Positions 26,890 through 35,507 of a DNA stretch of 64,000 nucleotides are shown here, piece after piece. Below the pieces are notes generated by a model. It did not search any database, was not told where the DNA came from, and worked only from the letters and a program-made list of their open reading frames with translations. The DNA comes from Prevotella sp. Lineage in GTDB: Bacteria > Bacteroidota > Bacteroidia > Bacteroidales > Bacteroidaceae. Both the position numbers and the translations under genes were made by a program. How positions within the stretch are numbered: position 1 is the stretch's first letter; each line of letters starts with the position of its first letter. The stretch is taken from contig JAGCDO010000005.1 of NCBI GenBank assembly GCA_017651265.1, forward strand, positions 62,001 to 126,000, in the 5' to 3' direction.

Positions 26890-28170
26890 TCATTGCGGAA
26901 ACTCATACACCAGATACTGCACCTTCGGCTCGGTGGGATAGTTCGTGAGACGCCCGGAGCGAGTCACAAACGACAGGATGCCGTTATACACCCCATTACC
27001 AAAGGTATATTGTCCGCCATAGATATTGATATAATGAATGCGCCGTGCATCATAGTCAAGCAGTCGTTCAATATCAATCACAGGCATTCCGTCTATCAGA
27101 ACCATGGCAGGCCAAGCACTCACATAAGCATCCTGCGGTCGGCGTACCACCAACTGCGACACCCCATTGATCTTCGTTTTCCTTACGCAGTTCACATATT
27201 CAATCAGCACCTCCCTGATGGTAAGGAACTGGCGGTATTCATCGAGATTATACGCAGGATCAGGCTTCGTACCGAACAACGAGTCATCATAATCCAAGGG
27301 CACTCCTTCCTCAGCCGTATCATCCGCATAGTCACCCAACTGCAGCTCCCGCTTGGCAGGCGCAATGGCAATTTGGTGGCGTTGCATGTCGAGCGAGCGT
27401 TCTTCCACCTCGTTGCGCTTGTAGTGGAACACCAAATGCGGCAGTCGTTTGGGGAGTAAGGTGACAAACGGAGAGATCATCTCGATGGGCAGACTCGCGC
27501 CTGTATAGGAAGCGGCTGAGAGCACCAACGGTTGCTTACCGTGCAAGCCATAGGTGTAGAACACCGCCAGCGAGTCGTTCACCATCTTCCCCTCGAAATA
27601 ATGAATCTGCTTACCCACGATGCTCAGCGAAGGACGGATCTGACTGCCCTTGAAGGTCTGTCCACCATCCACATTCTTCACACGAGCCTTGATGATATGG
27701 CCCTCGGTCTCACGCCCATCCACAGGCTTCACATCCTGCAGGTCGGCCGTAGAGAAACCACTGCCTCTACCCATGGACGGATAGCTCAGCGAATCGGGAT
27801 GCGCCATGGCAACCCACTCGATATCATCATCCTCACTCTTGTGAAGCGCATTCACAACAGCCACCAGCTGGTGCGCCACCTGGGCTTGATGACGCGTATA
27901 TACCGACAGCACATAATACCCGCTATGCAGGTCGGAGGGCAGTTCGATGATGCCCGTTCCCTTCCCGTTGTTCAAGCTCACCACCGTACCGACAGCCAAG
28001 CTGTACGTATCGCACAGCTCAGCATAGGCAATCAGCGCATCATCGGCGGTGATGCTCACCTTCATCGCCTCACCGGCAAGATACCAAGTGCGGTCGGTAG
28101 AAACACTGATAGCAAAGGTACTCAATGAAAGCACCATCGCCATCGTCAACAGCAATATCCTATTCTTCAT
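26890..28170 (-). CDS. Secreted MG2-like protein of the TonB operon
   Basis: A 426-residue protein with a signal peptide (MKNRILLLTMAMVLSLSTFA). Residues ~20-110 look like an alpha-2-macroglobulin MG2 domain (STDRTWYLAGEAMKVSITAD, LPSDLHSGYYVLSVYTR). The C-terminal part has a short plug-like segment (AWPAMVLIDGMPVIDIERLL, then IHYINIYGGQY), similar to the way TonB plug domains describe their ligand loop. It begins one base after the stop codon of the DUF4249 gene, so the three genes form one unit. Role in uptake or surface assembly unknown. Confidence 0.75.
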   Translation of the reverse strand: MKNRILLLTMAMVLSLSTFAISVSTDRTWYLAGEAMKVSITADDALIAYAELCDTYSLAVGTVVSLNNGKGTGIIELPSDLHSGYYVLSVYTRHQAQVAHQLVAVVNALHKSEDDDIEWVAMAHPDSLSYPSMGRGSGFSTADLQDVKPVDGRETEGHIIKARVKNVDGGQTFKGSQIRPSLSIVGKQIHYFEGKMVNDSLAVFYTYGLHGKQPLVLSAASYTGASLPIEMISPFVTLLPKRLPHLVFHYKRNEVEERSLDMQRHQIAIAPAKRELQLGDYADDTAEEGVPLDYDDSLFGTKPDPAYNLDEYRQFLTIREVLIEYVNCVRKTKINGVSQLVVRRPQDAYVSAWPAMVLIDGMPVIDIERLLDYDARRIHYINIYGGQYTFGNGVYNGILSFVTRSGRLTNYPTEPKVQYLVYEFPQ

Positions 28171-28171
28171 C

Positions 28172-29359
28172 TTAATAGCTTACATTTTCTTTTAACCACC
28201 AGAAATCAGGCACCTCGATATACGCACCTTGATATCTCACATCCAGTTGATTCTTCGTTGCCCACGCCGTATGCAACAGATGGTCGGCCGACTTCTCCGC
28301 ATCCTCCCATTCACACAGGAAGAAGCCCCTTTCCACCATGGCGATGCAATCGTCCTCGCTGGGAGCATGCAACCAGATACGCGTATCAAAATGCGGCGGT
28401 CGCTTGATGGTGTAATTGGGGGCATCCAGGAAGAACCTGTATTTACTGGTGTTCAACGAGCATCCCACGAATCCTATCACGTGTTTCGACGAGGTGAGGC
28501 AATGGATATTGGTAGGCAGCGCCGACGGCTGCGGTGTAAACAGTCCGCCCATCTCCGAACCCGCTTGTCGCCTTGCCAGCTCATACTCGTACTCAGCCTT
28601 CGAGATGGCCCGCTGATGAACCAGTCCGCTATATCTGTAATACATGCGTTCATCACTACGGTCTATATCATACAGCTTCAGCTTCTCAATGCGCTCACCC
28701 TCATAGCTCGAGCTCGCACCCACCATGATAGTCGTTCCCGATGCGTCCTTCCATCCATGCGAAGGAAACTGGTTACTCTTCATGACAGCCGTCCTTAACT
28801 CAACGTCGTAATAGATAGCGGTCTTGTATTCAGGATACACCTCCCATGTCTCATCGTATCTCCACGAATAGTAGTTCGCATGGTCCGACTCAAACGGCTC
28901 CGCGGGTGTCACGAGAATGTCTATAGCACTCTCAGGAGTGTTCTGCACCCCGCACACATCGGCAATCTTCTCGGTGGGCAGCGGTTTCTGCGGTTCCGAT
29001 TCATACACCTCCCCATCCGTCTCGATATGCAGGTAATACTCCACATCAGGATTCAGTTCACCTACCTTGCAGGAGTAACCGTCACCTTTCGGATATGCAT
29101 GATATTCCGATCCGTCGGTTCCACGAACAGAAACCCTGGCATCGTATTCCATCACCATTCCGTGGGTATTCTGAACTGCCTGTGTGCGCGACAAGATGAA
29201 CTTGTTCACTTGCGCCGAACATATCGTGCCCTCCACAACCAGCAAGTCGGTATCCGAGGAAGGAATATCCGCCTCAAACTCCTCCACGCAGCCCATCAGC
29301 GCCCCGGCGCCCATCAGGAGGCAAAGCACATCATATATCGATTGTTTCAGTTTCATCAT
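28172..29359 (-). CDS. DUF4249 lipoprotein
   Basis: A 395-residue lipoprotein (lipobox LMGC). The start of the mature protein (DLLVVEGTICSAQVNKFILS) and the WRYDETWEVYPEY segment are typical of DUF4249. This family almost always pairs with a TonB-dependent receptor, as here with only 2 bp between the genes. It probably sits in the outer membrane as a receptor partner, by analogy with SusD-like pairs; the ligand is unknown. Confidence 0.85.
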   Translation of the reverse strand: MMKLKQSIYDVLCLLMGAGALMGCVEEFEADIPSSDTDLLVVEGTICSAQVNKFILSRTQAVQNTHGMVMEYDARVSVRGTDGSEYHAYPKGDGYSCKVGELNPDVEYYLHIETDGEVYESEPQKPLPTEKIADVCGVQNTPESAIDILVTPAEPFESDHANYYSWRYDETWEVYPEYKTAIYYDVELRTAVMKSNQFPSHGWKDASGTTIMVGASSSYEGERIEKLKLYDIDRSDERMYYRYSGLVHQRAISKAEYEYELARRQAGSEMGGLFTPQPSALPTNIHCLTSSKHVIGFVGCSLNTSKYRFFLDAPNYTIKRPPHFDTRIWLHAPSEDDCIAMVERGFFLCEWEDAEKSADHLLHTAWATKNQLDVRYQGAYIEVPDFWWLKENVSY

Positions 29360-29361
29360 AT

Positions 29362-32355
29362 CTAATTGAATCTTATATTGATGGAGACATAAGGAATGGC
29401 CGTGCCGAACACAGAGAGCTTATATCCCTGTATCTCCGTTCCCTCAGTAACATAATAGATATTATACGCATTCTTGCGAGCCAGCGCATTATACACGCCA
29501 AACGAGAACGACGTATGCAGGAAGCTGGTCAGCTTGTGCGTCGGCTCGATGTTGAACGCAAGGTCCAGTCGCATATAGTCGGGAATGCGGTAGTTGTTGC
29601 GGTCGGTGTAGTACGGCATGTATTTCTTGTTGTACGAGTCGTAGTATTGTCCCGCAGGCACTGTTGTCGGCCTACCCGTGGCATAGTTGAAGTTGCTCGA
29701 GAAACTATACCTTTCGGTGAACTTCAGGTTCAGCACCGCCTTCACCTCATGCGGACGGTCGTATTCAGCTGGATACCACTCACCGTTGTTCAGCGGCATG
29801 GCCACCCGCTTGTCGTCCTGGCGCAGCAACGAGCGCGAGTAGGTATAGTTAATCCATCCGTTCAGCTTTCCTATCGGTTTCTTCACCTGCAGCTCTACAC
29901 CATACGCCTTTCCCTTGGTCGAGATCACATCCGTCTCCAGGTGGTGGTTCATCAGCAGCACCGCCGAACTGCGGTAGTTCAGGTAGTCGCTGATATGCTT
30001 GTAGTACCCCTCCACCGAGAACTCATATTTCTTGTCGGCCGTCTCATAATACATGCCTGCTGCTGCCTGCCAGCCATTCTGCGGCTTGATGTTATAGTCA
30101 GACAGCTTCCAGATATCCGTAGGCGACATGATCGACGTGTTCGACACCTTATGGATATACTGGTGCATGGTATTGAATCCCGCCTTCAGCGAAAGGTTCT
30201 CCAGTAAGGCATAGCGAGTAGATACGCGCAGCTCAGGCGCATGGTAGGTCTTGATGAACCCTGTCTCTCTCCGTGTTTCCAGCAGCGTAGCCTCCGAGGG
30301 CAGTTCCCCTTCATAATAATGGTTCACGTCGCGCGGACCCAGGGCATTGAACATCGTATAGCGCAGACCGCCCGTTACCGACAGCTTGTTGGTGAGCGCC
30401 CGCTCATAGTCGACATACACAGCACTCTCCAAGGCCTTCTCTTTCTGCAGCTGATCGGTTGCGATGCGCGAAGCCTCACCCACCGGCTCATATCTGCCGC
30501 CCTGCACATGGTAGTGCTGCACCGAAAGACCGTAGTTCAGGACATCCGTTTCCGACAGGCGCTGACGGAGATGCAGCTTCCCCCACAGCTGGTCGATACC
30601 GAAACTCAGTCGGGCGGCCATCGAAGGTGTTGCCTTATCCTCGTTGAAATAGTCGTAGTGGTCGAGTCCCGCTGAGGCCGTAACGGTCATCTGCTCGTTC
30701 AGGATCGTGCGCCACTCAGCAGAGAAGTTGCGGTTCTGGTAGCCGTAGTTATCCTCCGAGCTGAACGAGAACCTATCCTTGCTCCAATAGCCATAGACCT
30801 TCAGGCGATGCAAGCTGTTCAGTTTCCACGTCAGCGCGCCCCCTAAGTCGTAGAAGTTAGCCGTACCGTTCTTGTAGCCGCTGCTCTCAGGCAGCTTCTT
30901 CAGCATCCAGTCGCTATAGGTCGTTCTACCGTTCAGCAGCAGCGACACATGGTCCTTCACAATCGGAATCTCGATATTTACCTTACTGGTCAGCGCTCCG
31001 ATACTGGCCGAGCCCGTCAGCTTCTCCATGTTCGCCTCCTTCGAGGTAACCTTCAGTACGCTACTGATCCTACCGCCATATTCCACGGGGATGCTCGATT
31101 TGAACAGCTCCACATCATCCACCGCATCCGAGTTGAACGAGGTGAACAATCCGAACAGGTGCGACGGGTTATATACCGTTCCGCCATTGAACAGAATCAG
31201 GTTCTGGTCGGTGGCTCCGCCTCGCACATTATATCCGCTCGACGCCTCGCCCACGGTAGTCACACCCGGTAGTGTGAGCACGATCTTCATGATGTCCGAC
31301 TCGCCAAAGGCCGATGGGATGTTCTTCAGTAGCACGGGTTTGAACTTCTCAGACCCCATCATCATATTCTTCACCGCCGACAGTCGGCCGCCCACCACCA
31401 CGATCTCGTCCAGCTCCTGGTCATCCGAAAGACTCGCCTTCGCCTTCTTCACGCCCGGCACAATATACGTCCTGGTCTTGGTGGGCGCCACCGCCATCGC
31501 CACCGAGTCGTTGTCGAGGACGGGGATGCCGGGGAGAAGACTCTCGTCTTTATTCGAGGAAGGAGGAGGGAGGAGGGAGGAAGGAGATATGCTTTGAGTA
31601 TATGAATCATCAAGAACAGTTGACTGTATCTCAGTACTATTCTCCTTCCTCCTTCCTCCTTCCTCCTTCGTCGAAAGGAGGGAAGAAGGAAGGTTTTCCA
31701 CCACCCTCATCAAACTATACTCCCTTGTGTTCTTCGTGAACGAGAGTTGTTGTTGCCTGACAAGCTGTTTGATTTGCTTTTTCTGTTCAGGGAAGATCTT
31801 GGCGATGTTCGATGCGCTCTTCACATGATACACCCTATCGTCGGGAGTAACAATCGTGAAATGCTCTTTGATAGCGAGATTTTTCTGGTATTTCCTTGCT
31901 TCGTTAGCGTTTTCACCGCTCACCACCTTCCACACGCTGTGGTAGAGTCGTGTGCCATTCGTGCTTCCATCCGACAGCAGCGCCGCATATCGGGCATCAT
32001 CCTCAGGGTCATGCACATATCGCTGCCCGTCCATCTCAAACCAGTCAATGTATTTCTGCTCAGGAATACAGAACACATTTCCCACAGGAGAGAGAATCAC
32101 CACCCGCTGTTCCAGCTGGTCGAAACGCATTTTCACATGATCGTAAACCACACCATGGTAACTGATGCGCCCCTCATACAAGTCTGTAGTGCCTTTGTAA
32201 TAGGGGATGTCGCGCCACGCCGATAGCAGATACTGTGGTTCAACCGCACCTATATACAGTCGGGCAAAATCCTTAGCCGAGGAGAAATACTCCTGCGCCT
32301 TCACATTTTGTACGACCAACATCATACAGGCAAATACCAAAAAATACTTTTTCAC
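29362..32355 (-). CDS. TonB-dependent outer-membrane receptor with a repeat-element insertion
   Basis: A 997-residue receptor with a signal peptide (YFLVFACMMLVVQNVKAQ). After an unusual ~200-residue N-terminal domain, the TonB box/plug region follows (LDEIVVVGGRLSAVKN, LPGVTTVGEASSGYNVRGG, VEYGGRISSVLKVTSKEAN), then a ~650-residue barrel that ends in Phe-Asn (YVSINIRFN). Residues ~222-270, between the N-terminal domain and the plug, are a low-complexity insert encoded by a heptamer element, with the same peptide core (STEIQ ... VLDDSYTQSISPSS) as the insert in the M16 peptidase. First gene of its operon. Confidence 0.9.
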   Translation of the reverse strand: MKKYFLVFACMMLVVQNVKAQEYFSSAKDFARLYIGAVEPQYLLSAWRDIPYYKGTTDLYEGRISYHGVVYDHVKMRFDQLEQRVVILSPVGNVFCIPEQKYIDWFEMDGQRYVHDPEDDARYAALLSDGSTNGTRLYHSVWKVVSGENANEARKYQKNLAIKEHFTIVTPDDRVYHVKSASNIAKIFPEQKKQIKQLVRQQQLSFTKNTREYSLMRVVENLPSSLLSTKEEGGRRKENSTEIQSTVLDDSYTQSISPSSLLPPPSSNKDESLLPGIPVLDNDSVAMAVAPTKTRTYIVPGVKKAKASLSDDQELDEIVVVGGRLSAVKNMMMGSEKFKPVLLKNIPSAFGESDIMKIVLTLPGVTTVGEASSGYNVRGGATDQNLILFNGGTVYNPSHLFGLFTSFNSDAVDDVELFKSSIPVEYGGRISSVLKVTSKEANMEKLTGSASIGALTSKVNIEIPIVKDHVSLLLNGRTTYSDWMLKKLPESSGYKNGTANFYDLGGALTWKLNSLHRLKVYGYWSKDRFSFSSEDNYGYQNRNFSAEWRTILNEQMTVTASAGLDHYDYFNEDKATPSMAARLSFGIDQLWGKLHLRQRLSETDVLNYGLSVQHYHVQGGRYEPVGEASRIATDQLQKEKALESAVYVDYERALTNKLSVTGGLRYTMFNALGPRDVNHYYEGELPSEATLLETRRETGFIKTYHAPELRVSTRYALLENLSLKAGFNTMHQYIHKVSNTSIMSPTDIWKLSDYNIKPQNGWQAAAGMYYETADKKYEFSVEGYYKHISDYLNYRSSAVLLMNHHLETDVISTKGKAYGVELQVKKPIGKLNGWINYTYSRSLLRQDDKRVAMPLNNGEWYPAEYDRPHEVKAVLNLKFTERYSFSSNFNYATGRPTTVPAGQYYDSYNKKYMPYYTDRNNYRIPDYMRLDLAFNIEPTHKLTSFLHTSFSFGVYNALARKNAYNIYYVTEGTEIQGYKLSVFGTAIPYVSINIRFN
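31548..31692. repeat. Heptamer inverted-repeat element inside the TonB receptor (copy B)
   Basis: GGAGGAA-type heptamers on the left (31555-31586), a 59-bp core (31587-31645) and TCCTTCC heptamers on the right to about 31692. The core matches copy A (6031-6089) except for about five adjacent bases, in the same orientation and the same reading frame. The insert adds about 49 residues without a stop or frameshift. Confidence 0.85.
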
Positions 32356-32410
32356 GTCTTTATATAATCTCGCTATTATTCTTTTTTACTAACACCCAAA
32401 GGTTAGCGTG

Positions 32411-32418
32411 CAAATTTA
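32411..32418 (-). promoter_or_regulatory. -7 element of the TonB operon promoter
   Basis: TAAATTTG on the minus strand, about 55 bp before the start codon of the TonB receptor. A clear TTTG at the -33 position is not seen. Confidence 0.5.
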
Positions 32419-32532
32419 CTCCTTTTTCTCCATATAATAAAGAGACAGCCCAAATCTTGCATGGAAAAGAAAATATTTAACATTCTTTCACTTATGTCTG
32501 TTGTAAATAATAGTTTTTCCTTCAACACCCCA

Positions 32533-32779
32533 ACATCTAACCCAAATCTCTTGAAACGTCGATATATAGGGGGTTTGAGGTGGGTTAGATGTTACTCAAA
32601 CATCTAACCCACATATCCCGTACATCTAACCCAGATACTCTCTCTTCAATTCGGAGGAGGGAAGTTCGAAGGAATAGGAAGGTTAGATGTGGGTTAGATG
32701 TAGGTTAGATGTTTACGTAACATCTAACCCTTGTCAAACCCTTTGTGGCAGGGCATTTCAGGCATATTGGGTTAGATGT
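32533..32779. repeat. Array of inverted CATCTAACCC / GGGTTAGATG units
   Basis: CATCTAACCC at 32533, 32601, 32623 and 32721; the reverse form at 32582, 32681, 32691, 32703 and 32770. Three reverse units near 32681-32712 are in tandem with a period near 11 bp. Two good hairpins result: 32582-32610, and 32703-32729 (GGTTAGATGTT-TACG-TAACATCTAACC). It is in non-coding sequence between divergent genes. It resembles in design the TGTTAGGT array at 46203-46506. Confidence 0.8.
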
Positions 32780-32790
32780 TGGCACAAAAA

Positions 32791-32833
32791 TGACAAGTGA
32801 CAAGTGAAAAGTAATAAGTAACAAGTAATAAGT
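32791..32833. repeat. Heptamer array TGACAAG/TAATAAG
   Basis: Six 7-bp units: TGACAAG, TGACAAG, TGAAAAG, TAATAAG, TAACAAG, TAATAAG. Period exact; no inverted arm found. It follows directly after the GTTAGATG array. Confidence 0.85.
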
Positions 32834-32860
32834 ATGATTTGCGTTGAGATACGGATTTGT

Positions 32861-32934
32861 ATATTCATACTCTTATTTGTATGAATATTCCGGGTGCCTT
32901 AAACGCTGGGAGAGAGAACGTCAAACGCTGGGAG
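32861..32934. promoter_or_regulatory. Inverted repeat and 22-bp-spaced direct repeats upstream of the dehydrogenase
   Basis: ATATTCATAC (32861-32870) is a perfect inverted match to GTATGAATAT (32879-32888) across 8 bases. AAACGCTGGGAG then occurs at 32901 and 32923, exactly 22 bp apart. Together these could be regulator sites for the gene at 33212, though they lie over 200 bp upstream. The remaining sequence to 33130 shows nothing I can name. Confidence 0.45.
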
Positions 32935-33134
32935 TGATCAAGGCATTTACTCCCTCAAACTGCCATACTTTCTAAATGGCCTATTTCTGAATGCATAAAT
33001 ATGCACACCTAAGTCCCATCACGCATCGTTACTCGTTTGCATATTTCTTCCGCCATGCTGTTAAGGGCGATACAATCCGAACGACTGATGTGCCGCTCTT
33101 TCCGAACTGCGTGCAAAGAAAAAATCCTTTTTTC

Positions 33135-33165
33135 TTTGATTTGTTCTCGCTTATTTGTATCTTTG
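33135..33165 (+). promoter_or_regulatory. Promoter of the iron alcohol dehydrogenase
   Basis: TTTG (33135-33138), a 19-bp spacer and TATCTTTG (33158-33165). The spacer segment TTGTTCTCGCT recurs in the minus-strand promoter at 35350-35380. Confidence 0.8.
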
Positions 33166-33211
33166 CGACAAAGTATATAATTTGCACGTTAAACAGCTAA
33201 TCTTTTTTATT

Positions 33212-34396
33212 ATGGTCGATTTCACATACTACACACCTACTGAGGTGGCATTCGGAAAGAATGCGGAGGAGCAGATAGCCCAACTGGTGAAGAAATATGG
33301 TGGCACGAAAGTGCTGGTGCATTATGGCGGTAAGAGCGCCGTGCGGTCGGGACTGATCGACAAGGTGTGCGGCCTGCTGCAGGCAGAGGGGATTCCCTTT
33401 GTGCAGCTGGGCGGCGTGGTGCCTAACCCTAGGGTGTCGCTGGTGCGCAAGGCTATTGCACTCTGCCGACAGGAGGGTGTTGACTTTATCCTGGCCGTGG
33501 GCGGCGGTAGCGTGATTGATTCTGCCAAGGCCATTGGCTACGGACTGCCGTACGAGGGGGATGTGTGGGATTTCTTCGAGGGAACAGCGGTGCCGAAGGC
33601 ATGCTATCCGGTGGGTGCCGTGGTGACCATTCCCGCTGCGGGCAGTGAGATGAGCGACAGCTGTGTGATCAGCGACGACGAGAAGGGATTGAAGCGGGGC
33701 GTGAACAATAATATAGTAAGGTGTAAGTTCGCCGTGATGAATCCTGAGCGTACCTATACCTTACCGCCGTATCAGACGGCCTGCGGAGCCACAGATATCA
33801 TGATGCACACCATGGAGCGCTATTTCTCGAAGGATGTGGACATGACACTGACGGACGAGATTGCCGAGGCGCTGATGCGCACCGTGAAGGATAGTGTGTT
33901 CTATGTGCTGAAGAACCCGAACGACTACCGTCATCGTGCGCAGATTATGTGGGCAGGGAGTCTGTCGCACAACGATCTGACGGGCTGCGGCACCCGTCGC
34001 GACTTTGCCTCTCACAAGCTGGAACATGAAATCAGTGCGTTGTTCGATGTGGCCCACGGAGCAGGCTTGGCCGCCATCTGGGGCTCATGGGCTCGTTATG
34101 TGATGAAAGAGAATGTGTCGCGTTTCGTGCGCTTTGCCGTGAACGTGATGGGTGTGGCCAACGACTTTACCGATGCTGAGGGAACAGCCCTGCGGGGTAT
34201 AGAGGCCATGGAACAGTTCTATCGTGCCATAGGCATGCCCACCTGTCTTTCAGAACTGTTGGGCAGAACCCTCACAGATGCCGAACTCGACCAGCTGGCC
34301 AGTCAGTGCAGCAGGGGAGGAACCATCACCATTGGTGGGTTCAAGGTGCTGGAGGAAGGGGATATGAGGGAGATTTATTCGCTGGCGAATAAATAG
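33212..34396 (+). CDS. Iron-containing alcohol dehydrogenase (YqhD/BdhA type)
   Basis: A 394-residue group III dehydrogenase; the start at ATG 33212 (MVDFTYYTPTEVAFGK) is set by the promoter just upstream. NAD(P) binding: GGGSVIDSAKAIG. Metal-ligand region: ACGATDIMMHTMERYF, and EHEISALFDVAHGAGLA. This pattern is that of NADPH-dependent butanol dehydrogenase/YqhD enzymes, which reduce aldehydes in the cytoplasm. Monocistronic, with its stop codon directly followed by a repeat element. Confidence 0.9.
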   Translation: MVDFTYYTPTEVAFGKNAEEQIAQLVKKYGGTKVLVHYGGKSAVRSGLIDKVCGLLQAEGIPFVQLGGVVPNPRVSLVRKAIALCRQEGVDFILAVGGGSVIDSAKAIGYGLPYEGDVWDFFEGTAVPKACYPVGAVVTIPAAGSEMSDSCVISDDEKGLKRGVNNNIVRCKFAVMNPERTYTLPPYQTACGATDIMMHTMERYFSKDVDMTLTDEIAEALMRTVKDSVFYVLKNPNDYRHRAQIMWAGSLSHNDLTGCGTRRDFASHKLEHEISALFDVAHGAGLAAIWGSWARYVMKENVSRFVRFAVNVMGVANDFTDAEGTALRGIEAMEQFYRAIGMPTCLSELLGRTLTDAELDQLASQCSRGGTITIGGFKVLEEGDMREIYSLANK

Positions 34397-34557
34397 TTTT
34401 TCGAGGAAGGAGGAAGGAAGTTTTTCGAGGAAGGAGGAAGGACGAAGGAGGAAGGAGAAATGTTTCAAGTACAAGTGGTTTGATCACGTATACAGTATAA
34501 GAATACTATATCTCTGTGCTATTCTCCTTCCTCCTTCGTCCTTCCTCCTTCCTCGGG
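34397..34557. repeat. Heptamer inverted-repeat element between convergent genes (copy C)
   Basis: GGAGGAAG-type heptamers (34400-34457), a core of about 69 bp (34458-34526), and complementary TCCTTCC heptamers to 34555. It fills exactly the gap between the stop codon at 34396 and the opposing stop at 34560. Its core contains a 56-bp segment that is repeated, inverted, in copy D (41742-41797) with about 4 mismatches. Confidence 0.85.
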
Positions 34558-34559
34558 AA

Positions 34560-35303
34560 CTATTGCGCTGGCACAATAACCGTTTCCTGGCCTCGGGGTG
34601 CGGGTTTTTCCTCGGGCTGAGGAGCGGGGGCTGGCTTAGGTTCTGCAGCAGGCTTGGGGGTGTTGTCCTCCGGTTGAACAATGTCGCCCACCTCGGGCAG
34701 ATCCTCCATGATAACGGGTTCCTTCTTCACGGGAGCGGAAACCCTGCGTACCGAGTCTTTCTTCACAGGCGCAGCCTTTGCTGGCGGTGGGGTGAAGGGC
34801 AGCAGGTTCATGCTTGAGGTGTTCAGCTTATAGGTGGCCGTGGGCACCTCTTCGTCGTTTTCATCCTTCTTGTCGGTTACTGCCGTGATGATGATGAACT
34901 GCTCATCTTCCGACAGTTGTGCACTCAGGATGCCCTGCACATCATCCTTTTCATTATAATATACGCGCGCCTCACTGTTGATCTCGTAGGGAATCACCTC
35001 CTCGAGCATCTTCGACTTGGCGTTGAAGCGCATCAAACGACCGCTGTTCAGGTAGAACAAAGAGTGGCGGTTATCGGTGAAGCGGGCTACCACCTGCGAG
35101 CCTTCGGGTATCACCTGCGCAAAGCTGTCGAGGGCTTCGGCAACGCCTAAGTCTTTTCCTCCAAACGCCCCACCTCTTCCTGAGCAGCTACACCCGGAGA
35201 TGAAGCCCAGGATGAAGATCACCACTGCTGCAGCTGCAGCAATTAAATGCTTCTTGTTGATCTGCTTCAGCAATTCCTGAAGCTTTTTGATATACTCTTT
35301 CAT
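34560..35303 (-). CDS. Single-span membrane protein with proline-rich tail
   Basis: A 247-residue protein. A charged N-terminus (~1-19) is followed by one membrane segment (IAAAAAVVIFILGFISG, ~21-37), then CSCSGRGG and a ~130-residue domain (EALDSFAQVIPEGSQVVARF, LFYLNSGRLMRFNAKS). The last ~70 residues are rich in Pro, Lys and Glu (PKPAAEPKPAPAPQPEEKPA) and disordered-looking. No family recognised. A periplasm-facing domain tethered to the inner membrane is the simplest reading. Confidence 0.75.
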   Translation of the reverse strand: MKEYIKKLQELLKQINKKHLIAAAAAVVIFILGFISGCSCSGRGGAFGGKDLGVAEALDSFAQVIPEGSQVVARFTDNRHSLFYLNSGRLMRFNAKSKMLEEVIPYEINSEARVYYNEKDDVQGILSAQLSEDEQFIIITAVTDKKDENDEEVPTATYKLNTSSMNLLPFTPPPAKAAPVKKDSVRRVSAPVKKEPVIMEDLPEVGDIVQPEDNTPKPAAEPKPAPAPQPEEKPAPRGQETVIVPAQ

Positions 35304-35349
35304 CTTCCCTTTAAACGGTTAAGTAATCAGTCGTTATTGATTTCGGGGA

Positions 35350-35380
35350 CAAAGATACTAATTAGCGAGAACAAATCAAA
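35350..35380 (-). promoter_or_regulatory. Promoter of the gene at 34560-35303
   Basis: On the minus strand TTTG (35377-35380), a 19-bp spacer and TATCTTTG (35350-35357). The spacer begins ATTTGTTCTCGCT, as in the promoter at 33135. Confidence 0.8.
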
Positions 35381-35431
35381 GAAAAAAAGTATAAAAGTAT
35401 GTATACCTCGGTACGTTTTGACGGTATTTGT

Positions 35432-35462
35432 TTTGTTTTGCCCGCATCTTTTTGTAATTTTG
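35432..35462 (+). promoter_or_regulatory. Promoter of the prolyl oligopeptidase
   Basis: TTTG (35432-35435), a 19-bp spacer and TAATTTTG (35455-35462), 45 bp before the ATG. Confidence 0.75.
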
Positions 35463-35507
35463 CAGCATGAAAATGATATCACACGAAACCAAAATTTGTA
35501 ACAAGCG

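Noticed and set aside
34397..34557. Insertion sequence remnant
   Set aside because: No transposase fragment; the element is only arms plus a short core, repeated elsewhere in the same form.
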